From Celoporthe dispersa (lineage: Eukaryota > Ascomycota > Sordariomycetes > Diaporthales > Cryphonectriaceae): a DNA stretch of 64,000 nt. Position 1 is the stretch's first letter, and every line of letters starts with the position of its first letter. The notes below the pieces were generated by a model, which was not told where the DNA came from, did no database searches, and saw only the letters and a list, made by a program, of their open reading frames with translations. The stretch is from the NCBI GenBank assembly GCA_016584495.1, contig WAID01000004.1, positions 806,001 to 870,000 of the forward strand. The letters are read 5' to 3'. Positions 1-10,107 of the stretch are shown here, one piece after another. A program made the translations under genes and the position numbers.

Positions 1-223
1 ACCTGAGATTGAAGCCAGATTACACAGTCCAGTGTATTCATAATCCTCGACCTCCTATAAGCAGCTGTGTGAGCATAAAATAGTTTCTCAATTCTCTAGC
101 CAAGTACACACAGCTCAATCTGCAATCCTGTAGCTTATCGCCCCACTGCAGCCTTAGAGCTACTTTGCAAGGGCTGCCAGGTAATTAATTACTTGCATAG
201 CACTCTGGTAACTGGACACAATT

Positions 224-264
<41 letters not shown>

Positions 265-544
265 TATGTTGGCTTAAGATGTCATCTTCATCCAAGTTGA
301 GCCTGCTTGTCAGCTCTCTCTCCGGTTATGAAATGAAGACATCACCATGATCATCTCAACTGTCTTCAAGTGGTAGACATTCTTGATGCTCTGGACTAAA
401 CCCTAACCCTGTTGTGTCTCGCAGCTTCCCCGGTTGTCTCGGGTCTAAACTGCAAGAGCAAGCAACGAAACGTACTTTCCCACCTCCGCGGCCCCCTCCC
501 TCCCTTCTCAACCCACCTCAGCATTGTCAGCGCCGCCAGCCAAC
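1..544. other. Non-coding left edge with long poly-T tract
   Basis: I see no gene here. The notable element is an uninterrupted run of 39 T (225-263), followed by ordinary mixed sequence. A short telomere-like CCCTAACCCT occurs near 398-408 but is not tandemly extended. The right end is the 5' leader of the cyclic phosphodiesterase gene. Confidence 0.6.
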
Positions 545-1252
545 ATGCCAGGCTCCTCTCTGTGGCTCGTCCCACCACCTTCCCACCCCATCCACGCCGT
601 CCTCACCAGGCTCATCTCTTCGGCGCTGCCGTCGCATTTCCCTGCTGCATGCCCGCCTCCACCGCTCTTCAGCCCGCATCTGACGCTCACCTCCAACATC
701 GAGCCGGCCAAGTATGGCGACGATCCACAGGCATGGCTAGATAGCATCCCGTTTCCGCCTGGCGCAGACGTCCAGGTCTCATTCGACCGCGTCAAGACGG
801 AGGACGTCTTCTTCCGCCGGTGCTACATCAGCTGCGGCTGGGAGGGGGTTCGAGACACAGCGGGCATCGCGAGGGCGAGGGGCGTCATAGGGGAGGAGAC
901 GGTGCAGCTGGAAACCACGAGGTGGTTGGCCGATTGGAGGAGGGCGTTCGGGCCACACGTCAGTCTGATGTAGTGAGTACCTGCTCCCCGCCTGTGTTGG
1001 TTGAGAGAAAAGAGAGTCCTGCTTGCGTTTAGGTGTTCACAGCTGACGCTGACGCTGAACAGCGGCGACATGCCCATTGATGAGGCCAAGCTGAGAGAAA
1101 TCGAGCACACCGTGCGGGAAGCAGGCGTCACTCTGCGCCAGGGCGAAGACAGGCATGGAGGGTCTGGTGGGTGGGAAGGAGGGGTCGTCTGGCTTGTCCC
1201 TACTGATAGAGACATCGCGGACTGGAAGCCTATCGCGACTCGAGCTCTCTGA
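545..1252 (+). CDS. CPD1: 2',3'-cyclic-nucleotide 3'-phosphodiesterase (CPD1-like, 2H superfamily)
   Basis: This gene encodes a small cyclic phosphodiesterase that would open ADP-ribose 1'',2''-cyclic phosphate, the by-product of tRNA splicing, to the 1''-phosphate. Two exons are proposed, 545-972 and 1063-1252, with the intron GTGAGT...ACAG. The split TAC codon restores the second 2H motif HVSLMYGD. The first 2H motif is HLTLTSN, about 40 residues in. The N-terminus SLWLVPPPSHP matches the family's opening strand. The two HxS/T motifs are the catalytic His pairs of this family. Start: the first ATG in the frame is at 545, in good context (caacATGcc). The product is about 205 residues, within the usual size. 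It is convergent with the arylsulfotransferase-like gene, 286 bp away. Family assignment is confident; the substrate is inferred from the yeast enzyme. Confidence 0.85.
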
Positions 1253-1538
1253 TCTGTGACGGCCGGGATGGATGTGCTCCAAGAAGTGAGAGAAGCAGGG
1301 GCAGCCGCCAAACCTTTATCCTTGGAGCAGGTTTCATAAGAGGCCCAAGGCGACACTCGACGAACTCATCCCCAAAGCTCAGCCGGCTGGCTTCTATACG
1401 TTGCGGTAGCATTGCTCCACCGATAGTATCCAGAGTCGGGCTTTCAACTCTAAGAGGGAAACGGAGGATCAAAGAACCACTCAATGGTGTCAGGGGTGAG
1501 CATGCAGCAATAAATCATTCCTAACCTCATAAATGCTC

Positions 1539-3404
1539 TCAAAGAAATCTTGAAAAGACCCAAACACCAAGGCCAACACCAACTACCCTCCAGAAGATAC
1601 TGCCCCAGCTCCATTCTGGGAAGAGGTCATGATATGTGGTTTCTGGCAGCCCAGGTCCCTTGCCCTGGCCCTTGCCGCCACCACCTTTGCTTCCGCCAGC
1701 TTTGTGTGGAGTCGCGCCTCCATTGTTGTTGTGGTCCATACCGCTCTGTCCTCGCGGACCCTCGACCTCCGTCACAGGGTACGTAGCCGGCGTCACCGTG
1801 CTGGTCTTAATGTCGAAAATATCCGAGGCTCTGAGGATACGCCCACGAGCATCCAGCGCAACGGCACGGAAATATCTTGCCGGTGACGACGTCTCAACCC
1901 ACATTGACGTCTCGAATCCGTCCCGCTGTGCCCGCGTTACAACCTTCTGTGCCCCGTTGAGATCGAAACCTTTCTTGCTCCCGAGCAGAACCCATTCTTT
2001 GACCTCCGTGGCGCCATTCCAGCTCGCCCAGATCCTGATGCCTCCCGACCGCCCTCTCTCACCCATGATGTCGGGCTTCCAGTACGGGCGTCCCGTCCAG
2101 TCGACCTTGTAGGCGCGATAGTTATCAAGGCCCTTCCAGTCCGTCTTTGGGGAGCGCCAGGGCGAGAACTGGATATCGAACACGCAGTCACCGCCGGGCA
2201 GGTGCTCTGTGATGGCCGGGTTGCGACCCCAGCCGATGAAGACGTTGCCGTTGTCGAGGACTTGCATGCTTCCCTGGGAGACGCTCCACAGCCCTACCGG
2301 GTGAAGGTACTCGTTCAGGAGCTGGACCTTCTTGGAGCCTGCATCGAGAGAGAAGTGCAAGCCCCGCGAGCAGTTCTCCGTGCAGCCCCAGCCATTGATG
2401 TCGATCCCGTGGTTGTCGAAAACGGTAAACTCCTTCTCGTCTCGGCCGGGATAAAACTGGGCATGGTGCTGCCAGCCCATGGTCAGCAGCGGGTTGCTAA
2501 AGGGCCGCCCTTGCGGATAAGGCAGCTCTTCGAACTCGTTGCCTTTGCCGCCGAGCGTCCACTTGATGGCGCCCGTCGTCCCGTCGATCATATATATCGA
2601 GTGCATGTGGGCTGCCGAGACAAGGAAGTCGCCTGTCCGAGACTTTTGCACGCTGGTCATGTGGAAGAAGTCCCATCCATACTCTGCTCCGTCGGCGGGC
2701 TCGTACGACAGGTCCATGCGGATGTGCTCGGACGCGCGCCACTGGAAGAGCACCTCGAAGGTGTCGAGGTCGATCTCCTGGAAGACACAGTCCAGCAGCT
2801 TGCCCTCCGGCGCACTTTGGTTGTCGGCCCCGGCGAGGTATGGGCTTAAATCCCAGTTGATAATCTCGTACGCCGTAATGATTGCCGTCTTGTCCCCCGT
2901 CATTGCAAACTCATGAAAATCGGCCCCGACTTTGAGACCCTCCGCTGTCAAGAGTCCAACTTCCCGGTACGTCTCGTCGTAACCAAAGACGAAGCCGTTG
3001 CCGAAACCTACATCTTCCTGGATAGGGCCGCCGAAAAATGAAAGGATTGGCCTGCCCTCGTACACCTGCACGTTGACATTCGCCACGCCAGGGAAACTCC
3101 GGTTCAGGTACACGGCGCTGAGGTCATCCGTGCTCAGGATGAGCGGCGACGCATCCAGGCTGTTTTTTGAAGTCGAGAGGGCGTCGTGCCGGATCAGGAT
3201 GTGTGAGCCCGACTTGGACATGGCCTCCTGGTTCCAGGTGTTGACTTGTATCGCAGGGCTGAAGTTCTTTGCGGAGTGGTACTCGTTTGAGGGGAATGCA
3301 CCATAGACGCCATCGTTGTAGGACTGCTTGTCGTGATACAGCTTGTCTAGGCCGCTGACCAGAGTGGCCGTCGTTGCCAGGAAGGCAACTGTCGAGGTCA
3401 GCAT
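1539..3404 (-). CDS. Arylsulfotransferase (ASST)-like secreted protein with C-terminal membrane anchor
   Basis: Single-exon gene of 621 residues. It has an N-terminal signal peptide (MLTSTVAFLATTATLVSG), a beta-propeller-like body with blocks typical of the fungal arylsulfotransferase family (HEFAMTGDKTAIITAYE, IRMDLSYEPADG, DFFHMTSVQ, TLGGKGNEFEELP, HHAQFYPG, FDNHG), a Gly/Lys-rich linker around residues 575-600, and a terminal hydrophobic helix ending at the last residue. Several N-glycosylation sequons are present. Bacterial ASST moves sulfate between phenolic compounds using a catalytic His. Fungal members are widespread, but their substrate is unknown, so only the fold is asserted. The frame is open upstream to 3494 but only from a GTG; the first ATG is at 3404 and starts the signal peptide. 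Topology suggests an extracellular domain tethered to the plasma membrane or cell wall. Confidence 0.8.
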   Translation of the reverse strand: MLTSTVAFLATTATLVSGLDKLYHDKQSYNDGVYGAFPSNEYHSAKNFSPAIQVNTWNQEAMSKSGSHILIRHDALSTSKNSLDASPLILSTDDLSAVYLNRSFPGVANVNVQVYEGRPILSFFGGPIQEDVGFGNGFVFGYDETYREVGLLTAEGLKVGADFHEFAMTGDKTAIITAYEIINWDLSPYLAGADNQSAPEGKLLDCVFQEIDLDTFEVLFQWRASEHIRMDLSYEPADGAEYGWDFFHMTSVQKSRTGDFLVSAAHMHSIYMIDGTTGAIKWTLGGKGNEFEELPYPQGRPFSNPLLTMGWQHHAQFYPGRDEKEFTVFDNHGIDINGWGCTENCSRGLHFSLDAGSKKVQLLNEYLHPVGLWSVSQGSMQVLDNGNVFIGWGRNPAITEHLPGGDCVFDIQFSPWRSPKTDWKGLDNYRAYKVDWTGRPYWKPDIMGERGRSGGIRIWASWNGATEVKEWVLLGSKKGFDLNGAQKVVTRAQRDGFETSMWVETSSPARYFRAVALDARGRILRASDIFDIKTSTVTPATYPVTEVEGPRGQSGMDHNNNGGATPHKAGGSKGGGGKGQGKGPGLPETTYHDLFPEWSWGSIFWRVVGVGLGVWVFSRFL

Positions 3405-5243
3405 CGTGACCTGCCGCTCCTGTGCGTGCTGCGTCGAGGGCCAGCGGTGAGACCAAGAGGCAAAAAAAGAAAAAGGGGGAGGCGGCGGCCACACGCTTGG
3501 CGTTTTGAGAGAGAAAGAGCAAGTAAGAGAGAGCGAGAGAGACCTTGCCTCCTCTGTACAAAGAAGGCTATCGTGAACAAATGGCCAGACAAGTCTCCCT
3601 CCTGCTCCTCAGTCCCAAGATTGTGATTCTAGGCGAGGCGCTCTCCACTGACAGCTCAGTCTACTCGCCGTTGTCCCAAAAGATTTCAGAGAGATTTCTT
3701 CTCTCCTATCTATCTTCTTGAAGGGGAATTTTCAAGTGGATCGAAGTCCCCTGTCCGGTGGGCCAAGCCCCCATGTTTCACATTCTAGGTTGCAGAGCCG
3801 AAATTGAGGGTCCTGACAGAAAGACCAATGTAACCACAGCTGACTCAAATCAGGAGCCTCTGGATCAGTGACACGTCTTTCGAGCCCTGCTAGCTGAACT
3901 GTCAACATCGTGCTTATCCTAATGACAGATGACAAGCGGTGAAATATCCCTACAATTTGCTAGTGTGCGTGATATGGAGCACTGTTAGCAGAATACACCG
4001 ACCACCGCACAGTCTCTACGGTCCGAGACCAATCGTGCTAGTTGGGTTCGTGTTCCACCACAGTGAGCCATGTTAGCTATTGCTCGGTTAGGGAGCCTCA
4101 AAGATAGATATGCTGTCACAGCATGCCATCATGCTGGTGCTGAGAGGGTCGGGTCGGTCAGTCTGTAGGATCATAGTTTTCAGGCACCGATATTAGCCAA
4201 AGTTTGAACAATACATAGCAGTACCAAGATGGCATAGCGCCGGTTCGATCGACAGCCAGTTGTCTCTAGCGAGCTGTGAAAGATGGAGACGGTGGATACC
4301 GTACAGCAGCATCATAGTATTAAGCTTATGAAAAAGAAATTTACGAGACGCACCTTAGGCGCTCTTCGGCGTCATAGGCAATCGGCCATCCCGCCATTCG
4401 TTCTCACTGAACGTTACTATTGGGGTTCACAGAGAGTGAAGTGAATACACTTCCAGGTATGTTCAGATGTTTTCGACCACAAATTTTCCGCAACTTTTCA
4501 ATCAAGTCAGCTTTAGAAATTATTTAGATCATATAGAGGGGTCCAGAAGGGGAGAAGCATTCGCATACAAACTCCAGATTACAAAAGCACGTTTGAAAGA
4601 AAAACAAAGAAAGAAGACATGAAAATGCTTTACATGAAATTCAGTTGAACTTTTCTCGAAAACATTAATTACATCTCCTAAGAATAAAGAATGTTTCTAG
4701 TTGTCAAGAATCAAGCTTTATGAGCCAAAGTTCGTCTGCTTTCTTTCTTTCTTTTATTGTCTTCTCTCTATCTTGTATATTTTTCGAGATGAAATTTAGG
4801 AATTGGAGTTCATAGCATTCAAAAGTTGCCAAAATTTGTAGGCAAAAACCTGTGATAATTACCATGGAAAATTGTAAGTCCAAGCTTTGATGCAAAAGGC
4901 TCCAAGAAGTGTTGTGTACAGAGAGGGCTGAAGATAGAGTCACAGTTGCGAAGCAGGAAGAAAAAGGTTGGAAATCAATCTCTCTCCTTGCTTTCGTGCC
5001 TCCATGTTTCGCCGAAGAAACTTACTAGTCAACCACTAATGTCTAGTCAAGTATTAGTTTACCTATAGTTGGTACACGTATATATATATATATTAAAAAA
5101 AAGCAAACACCAGATAGCAACACCTGGGCCACTTCTTGTCTACTTGATACATTTTGCATAGGACTGTAACGCTTCCAAAGCGTCAAGATATCCAATTCTA
5201 CAGTGGGCGCCTTGCTTCTCGATGCTGGCGTCTCCCCACTTTG
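3405..5243. other. Intergenic, partly AT-rich, no gene seen
   Basis: This holds the promoter of the arylsulfotransferase-like gene (3405-3750) and then about 1.4 kb of sequence that becomes AT-rich between 4320 and 5100, including a (TA)n run near 5080-5094. No open frame here looks conserved. The drop in GC beside a GC-rich gene would fit an old RIP-mutated fragment, but no element end is visible. Confidence 0.5.
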
Positions 5244-8200
5244 TCATAACAGAGACTTTTGCGCCGTGCCACCAAGGAAACTCTCTATAGTGGCATCAGT
5301 CCAGATACCTGCGAGATAGGCCCGGTCACCAGCATGAGCCCCGGCCTTTTGCAGCACCCTCACTCTCAGATCCTGCACGGTTGGATCTTGAGATACAACT
5401 TGTTGGCTTGCGTCTCTTGCTGCTTGTCTGTCCACCATGAGCTGCCTTTCGTTCGTGAGCATCAAGTGGACGTCCCTCATCAGCTCGCTCCTCCGCTGTG
5501 TCTCTGACCTCAGGACTCGGAGTTCTCCTTCGATCTGCCTTATGTCCATGTGGGATGACAAGACACCCATGGCCTCTCGGACCAGTCTCTTCATGGGGCC
5601 ATCTGCCAGACGTCTCAACTCTCTCATTGCTGCCGTCCTGTAAACCCGCAGATACCCTATGCGCCTTGAACGTGTCACCGATCGCAGCCTGGACTGCCCA
5701 TAGAGTGACACGTCGACAGAGCCATCTGGGTCAATGCTCTGTGCCAAGTTTTCGTTCTCGTTCAGCATGTCCACCTGCAGTTGGAACCCAGTGTGCAAAG
5801 CCCTGACCTCATTCAGCATCTCTATCAGCAGGCGAGACTCTGTCGCCAGATCCTGAGGTATCATGCTGTTCGTGCCGCCTGCTAAGTCTGTTTCTAGCTT
5901 TTGTTCGAAAATGCTCTGCCAGCTCCCGCCGAGTTTATACGCCTTATCGCCTGAGTCTGCCAGGGAGATGCTGATGTGTCGGCCATTTACAAGGTCCCGA
6001 GTATCTGCCATCCTTTTTCGTAGAGCCACTATGTATGACATGAATTTTGTTCGAAATTCTCGCCCCTGCAGCACATACATGTTTAGGATATTCTGCTCGT
6101 AAGCAATCTCTTGGTTAATCGCTCGGTGGAGCTCCATGATGTTTTGTAAGACTGGTCGTACGCTGTTCTGCAAGGCGCGGATCCGATCCCTGGCATTTTC
6201 GACTGTAAAAGAGACTGTGGTATAGGGCGATGCTATGTCACTGTGGATAGTGTTTATCATGGCGGCATAGCTTCTGGAAACCCCCACAGCCAGCTTCTGC
6301 ATCTCATGGTACTTGTGAGTCCACCCCGAATCTTCATTTGCGAGTCTCGTCGCAAGTATAGCCGACTCAGCCACTAGGCACATCATAGCCGAGATGTAGC
6401 TTCTGAGCACTCGAAGCCCTTTATCCGCAAGTTGTCTCGATAACGTGTCACGGAGCCAAGTGTATGCCTCCAGACCCAGCACTGCGATCATATCGTCGGG
6501 ATCAGCCTCGATGGGCAGAAGCGGCACAGACCTCGCTCGTTGGTCTGGCAAGGCCTGTTCGTCCTCACAGGCTAATAAAAGTCCCTGATGACCGTATTTC
6601 TGGTAGCTAGACTGCCACCATGTCTTTTGAAAGATCCGGGTATACCATATCACGGGAACAGCTGTGATCTCGTTCCAGCTCTGGACACGAGGCTTGACAA
6701 GCCAGCGCATGTAGGCGGTGTCGCGCTGGTCAGTCTTTGTTTTCCCCCTGCTGGTACGGCTGTGGATGGGCAACTGGCCAGTTGGACGTTGCGATGACAG
6801 GCTTCAACATGAACGCACTGGACCCCCCTCTTGGTAACCTGATAATACGACCTCCCCAGAGGTGTTTCTCGAAATTTAACCCCTCCTCGCCTTGCGCTGC
6901 GTCCTCTGCAAAGAATTCGCCTCGACTAGGCCGTGTCGGAAATCCTCGGGAATCACGCAACATCGGACCAAAGACCTGGTCACCCAGTCTGAGCAGGCTG
7001 TTGAGCGTCTCATCTCCAAGACTTGCTCCAATCGGCGTCTTCTTCAGAACAGCGCTTCGTGTCATTAAACATCGGTGCGCGTGGGCACACGCGTGGGCCA
7101 GCTCGTGCAAGATAGTCGACGCAATTGCGAATGTATGGGACGCCCTCTCACTGTCGGAGAGATTCTCGGGGACAAGGAGCGGCCAGATAAGTGTTGCGCT
7201 GATGCAAAGTCGAGGCGCCCATACATTTTGGTCCTGGTAGAGTCGAACCATTCCGCTGTTATTTTCACCGAGATATATACCGAGCTGTAGGAAGCGATAC
7301 AGGAGGGACATGCATGCGTTCCTGGCCACCCTTGAGTTGAATCCAAGGTTCTGTAAATTTTGCATCTCAGGGTATGGAGGCGGGACTCTGGCGTCGGTGC
7401 CGTCGACATGTATCCATACGGAGGTGTAAGGCACACCTCCTTGCCTGGCTCGCTCTTCATCAGCACGACCGTCTTTGGCGTTGTCGACAGGCCGTAGGTG
7501 GTGCAGGCTAGTCATCGCCTGCCAATATGGATGCCCAGACCTTATGACTTTGGAGGCCAACTGTAACGCCGGGCGGAGAGCCTCGCGAACCTTCTCGTTT
7601 GTCTGATAGTTGTATGCACCGCCCACCCCATCGAGGCTGGGCCCGTAGCGTACATCCCAAAGGCCAGACCAGTCTTTCCAACCGGGCATCGGCGTCTGTG
7701 TCCATCGTATGGGGTCGAACAGTGTATCGATAGGGTCGTCTAGGTCAGGAGGCCAGCTGATGTCGAGTCTCGGGTTCAAAGCGCCCATCCCAGCCAGCTC
7801 GGCGGTGTCGTAATCAAACACGATATTCTGCAAGCTCCTATCATACTCATCGCCTTCAGGATTCTGCGGAGATTCTTGAAATGATGAATTAGTAGGTGTC
7901 ATTCTGGAATGGCCCCAGGTGTCCCTCTGTCTGTCGGTGTGGACACCAAACCGTTGCGCATACTCGGTCGGATTCCGGGTCTCGTCTTCAGGCCGTAGAG
8001 CTGGCCTCATGGACACAGTGGGATCTCCTAGTCTTTGTCGCACTTTATACCAGGTCCCGTCGAATGCGATCTCGAGACCCTCGCGCCATAGAGGGTGTGT
8101 CCAGGATGGAACATAGGAGAAGGGCGTTGATGCATTCAAGGGAGTCCATCCTCCCAGTCCCTGCAAGGCATTCAGGTCTGTTTGGTTGAAGCCGCTGCCG

Positions 8201-8298
8201 GAAGAGGAGCCTACTGTAGCTGCATTTGCATGTTGTTGGTCATGCTGTCTGCCTTGTAGTGAGGCCCCTGGGGATCTGTCTTGGGATATTGATGCCAT
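5244..8298 (-). CDS. Orphan protein with HExxH zincin-like motif and long helical C-terminus (frame break at C5 run)
   Basis: Two overlapping minus-strand frames (8298-6730 and 6773-5244) appear to be one gene. The first, from a good ATG at 8298, carries HELAHACAHAHR (HExxH zinc-protease signature) and a downstream acidic block GEFFAEDAAQGEEGLNFE-HLWGG. This resembles fungal hypothetical proteins with an HExxH...E arrangement. It stops at 6730. The second frame has no ATG at its start and continues with TAYMRWL, IWYTRIFQKTWW and then about 400 mainly helical, charged residues. Removing one base from the run at 6744-6748 (CCCCC on +, GGGGG in the coding strand) joins them into 1017 codons with no intron. 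The C-terminal half has no domain I recognise. No signal peptide is seen. Function unknown: a metallopeptidase-like role is inferred only from the motif. The alternative is a pseudogene or two independent genes. Confidence 0.6.
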
Positions 8299-9131
8299 TG
8301 CCCGATTATGTGTTCAGAGACCCAAGTTAAAGACTCCCGAGACTTATGAGAGTCAATGTTTCAGTTGCAGATAAGACGATTCTGTCGAAAAGAAAACCAG
8401 ATCTTGGGAGTCACCAGATTCCTGCAAGTCAAGGTCGTTTCTCAGTAATATGGTATCAGATAATTAGTTCGGAGGTTCATACACCGCGCCGCCTTTCTTT
8501 ATTTGTTTTGACAATGGTAGTCTAGACTCTAGAGCGAACTTTTGGACCAAGAGCCGACGGCACATATTCTGTGAGCCCGCAACAGGCTAGCTCGCAGTTA
8601 TTTTCGTCTCTGTTCTCCGGTCATGACGACGGCAACACAGCACATCCATCCTAGCATTGTTACTATATAAATTCTGCCGGCTTTGTCAATCATTACATTG
8701 CAAGTCCAGAAAGAGAAGGTAGCTTCAGTATTGTAACCCGATAGCCACTAGTTTCAAGAACTTCAACACAGACAAACGCTCATAAGTCTTTGAATTTGTA
8801 TATACAACCTGCGCGTCTTGCAGGGTTCTTGTTGTGGAAGACTAGCTGCTACCAACCTTCGGAGAAGGGAAGATAAAAACCAAAACTCAGTCCGCCTAGA
8901 TATATATATACATGATAGGCAGACCTGGATCATGTCATGAGACAGATCTTGAAGAAGCGAAGATTGGGGGGTATTTGATAAATGTGTGGGGCGAGAGAAT
9001 TCGAAGACAAGAAAACAAAAACAGCCCCCCGGGTTGTCTCTGGGATCGTGGCCGACATGAATATCGACTTTAAGCTACCAGATAGCGTTCCGGTTGGGAA
9101 AAAGAAAAACCAAAAAAAAAAAAAACGACTT
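8299..9131. other. Intergenic, promoter side of the zincin-like gene
   Basis: Upstream region of the zincin-like gene and 3' flank of the GH16 gene. It contains a TATATAA-like stretch near 8663-8670 and a short A-rich tract at 9106-9125 just beyond the GH16 stop. No coding frame is credible. Confidence 0.5.
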
Positions 9132-10107
9132 TTATGTCTGGTAGACGGCGACATAGCCGATCTCCATCATAGCTCCATATCCATCAACGGTCGCAGAGTT
9201 TGGGTCACCGGGCTAACAAGGAAGAGAAAAACACGTATTAGTATATATGATTAGGATAAAGCATAGCATGAAGTTTGTTTGCTGCTGTGGTCTGTGGGAA
9301 AAGGCATATATAAGAGAAACTCACCCAGGATCCACCAACGGCCATGTTGAGGATAACGTAGTACGGCTGGTGTGCCAGGTTGTCCCACACGTCCTCGTCA
9401 AAGCTGCTGCCAGTGAGGGTCTGGAAGACTGTGCCGTCCATGGACCAGGTGATGGTCTCGGTCTCCCAGTCGCCGCTGGTGCGGTCCCACTCGAGGCGCC
9501 AGGTGTGCCAGTCATCGTCACCGACGTCGATGCTGCCCTGCAGACCCTCATCGTCGTCATCATCATTGCACTCATCACCGCAGTGCGCGGTGCCGTAGCC
9601 CGTCAGAACACCGTCGACCATCTCGAGGATGTCAAGCTCGCCGCAGTCAGGCCACGTCTCCGCTCCTGTGCGGTAGCTCTCGGGGAGCATCCAGAAGGCG
9701 GGCCAGTAGCCCTGCTTGGTGGACTCGGCATTGGTGCCAAAGTCGATCTCGGCCTCGACACGCGTGATGACACCCGAGGCCGGCGTCCATGAGTCGACGG
9801 ACTCGATACGGGCAGAGGTCCACTCGTCATCGCTGTACCACGGGACAATCTGGACGGTGCTGCCGCCCGAGAGCTGGAGGTTCTCGTTGGAGGAGCTGTA
9901 CACCTCGAGCTCGTCGTTGACGCCCAGGTAGCCCGTGATGATGTTCCAGTTGGCGGTGGAAGGCGACGCACCGGCGTCACCAGAGAAATCGGCAGTCCAG
10001 AGAAGGGTGTAGCCGGAGTAGGTCGGGGCGTCGTATTGTGCTGCGGCTGTGCGCAGGGTCCCCGCAAGGGACAAAGCCGCGAGGGTGTTCCTGACAGAGG
10101 GGCTCAT
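9132..10107 (-). CDS. GH16 family endo-beta-1,3(4)-glucanase
   Basis: Secreted glycoside hydrolase family 16 enzyme of 287 residues, expected to cut beta-1,3 or mixed-linked glucans in cell walls. Exon 1 is 10107-9325. The intron 9324-9213 (GTGAGT...GTTAG) is followed by exon 2 at 9212-9132, encoding PGDPNSATVDGYGAMMEI and the terminal strand ending in AVYQT. Without this exon the conserved C-terminal GGSWPGD block would be lost. The catalytic signature ELDILE sits at residues 157-162, with nucleophile Glu157, assisting Asp159 and acid/base Glu162. The N-terminus MSPSVRNTLAALSLAGTL...AAAQ is a signal peptide. An unusual acidic insertion with five consecutive Asp (DECNDDDDDEGLQG) follows HCG in a surface loop. 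Start ATG is at 10107. The family is confident; the exact linkage specificity cannot be read from sequence. Confidence 0.92.

Noticed and set aside
396..410. Telomere-like CCCTAACCCT
   Set aside because: Only one and a half units, not tandem; chance or a relic.
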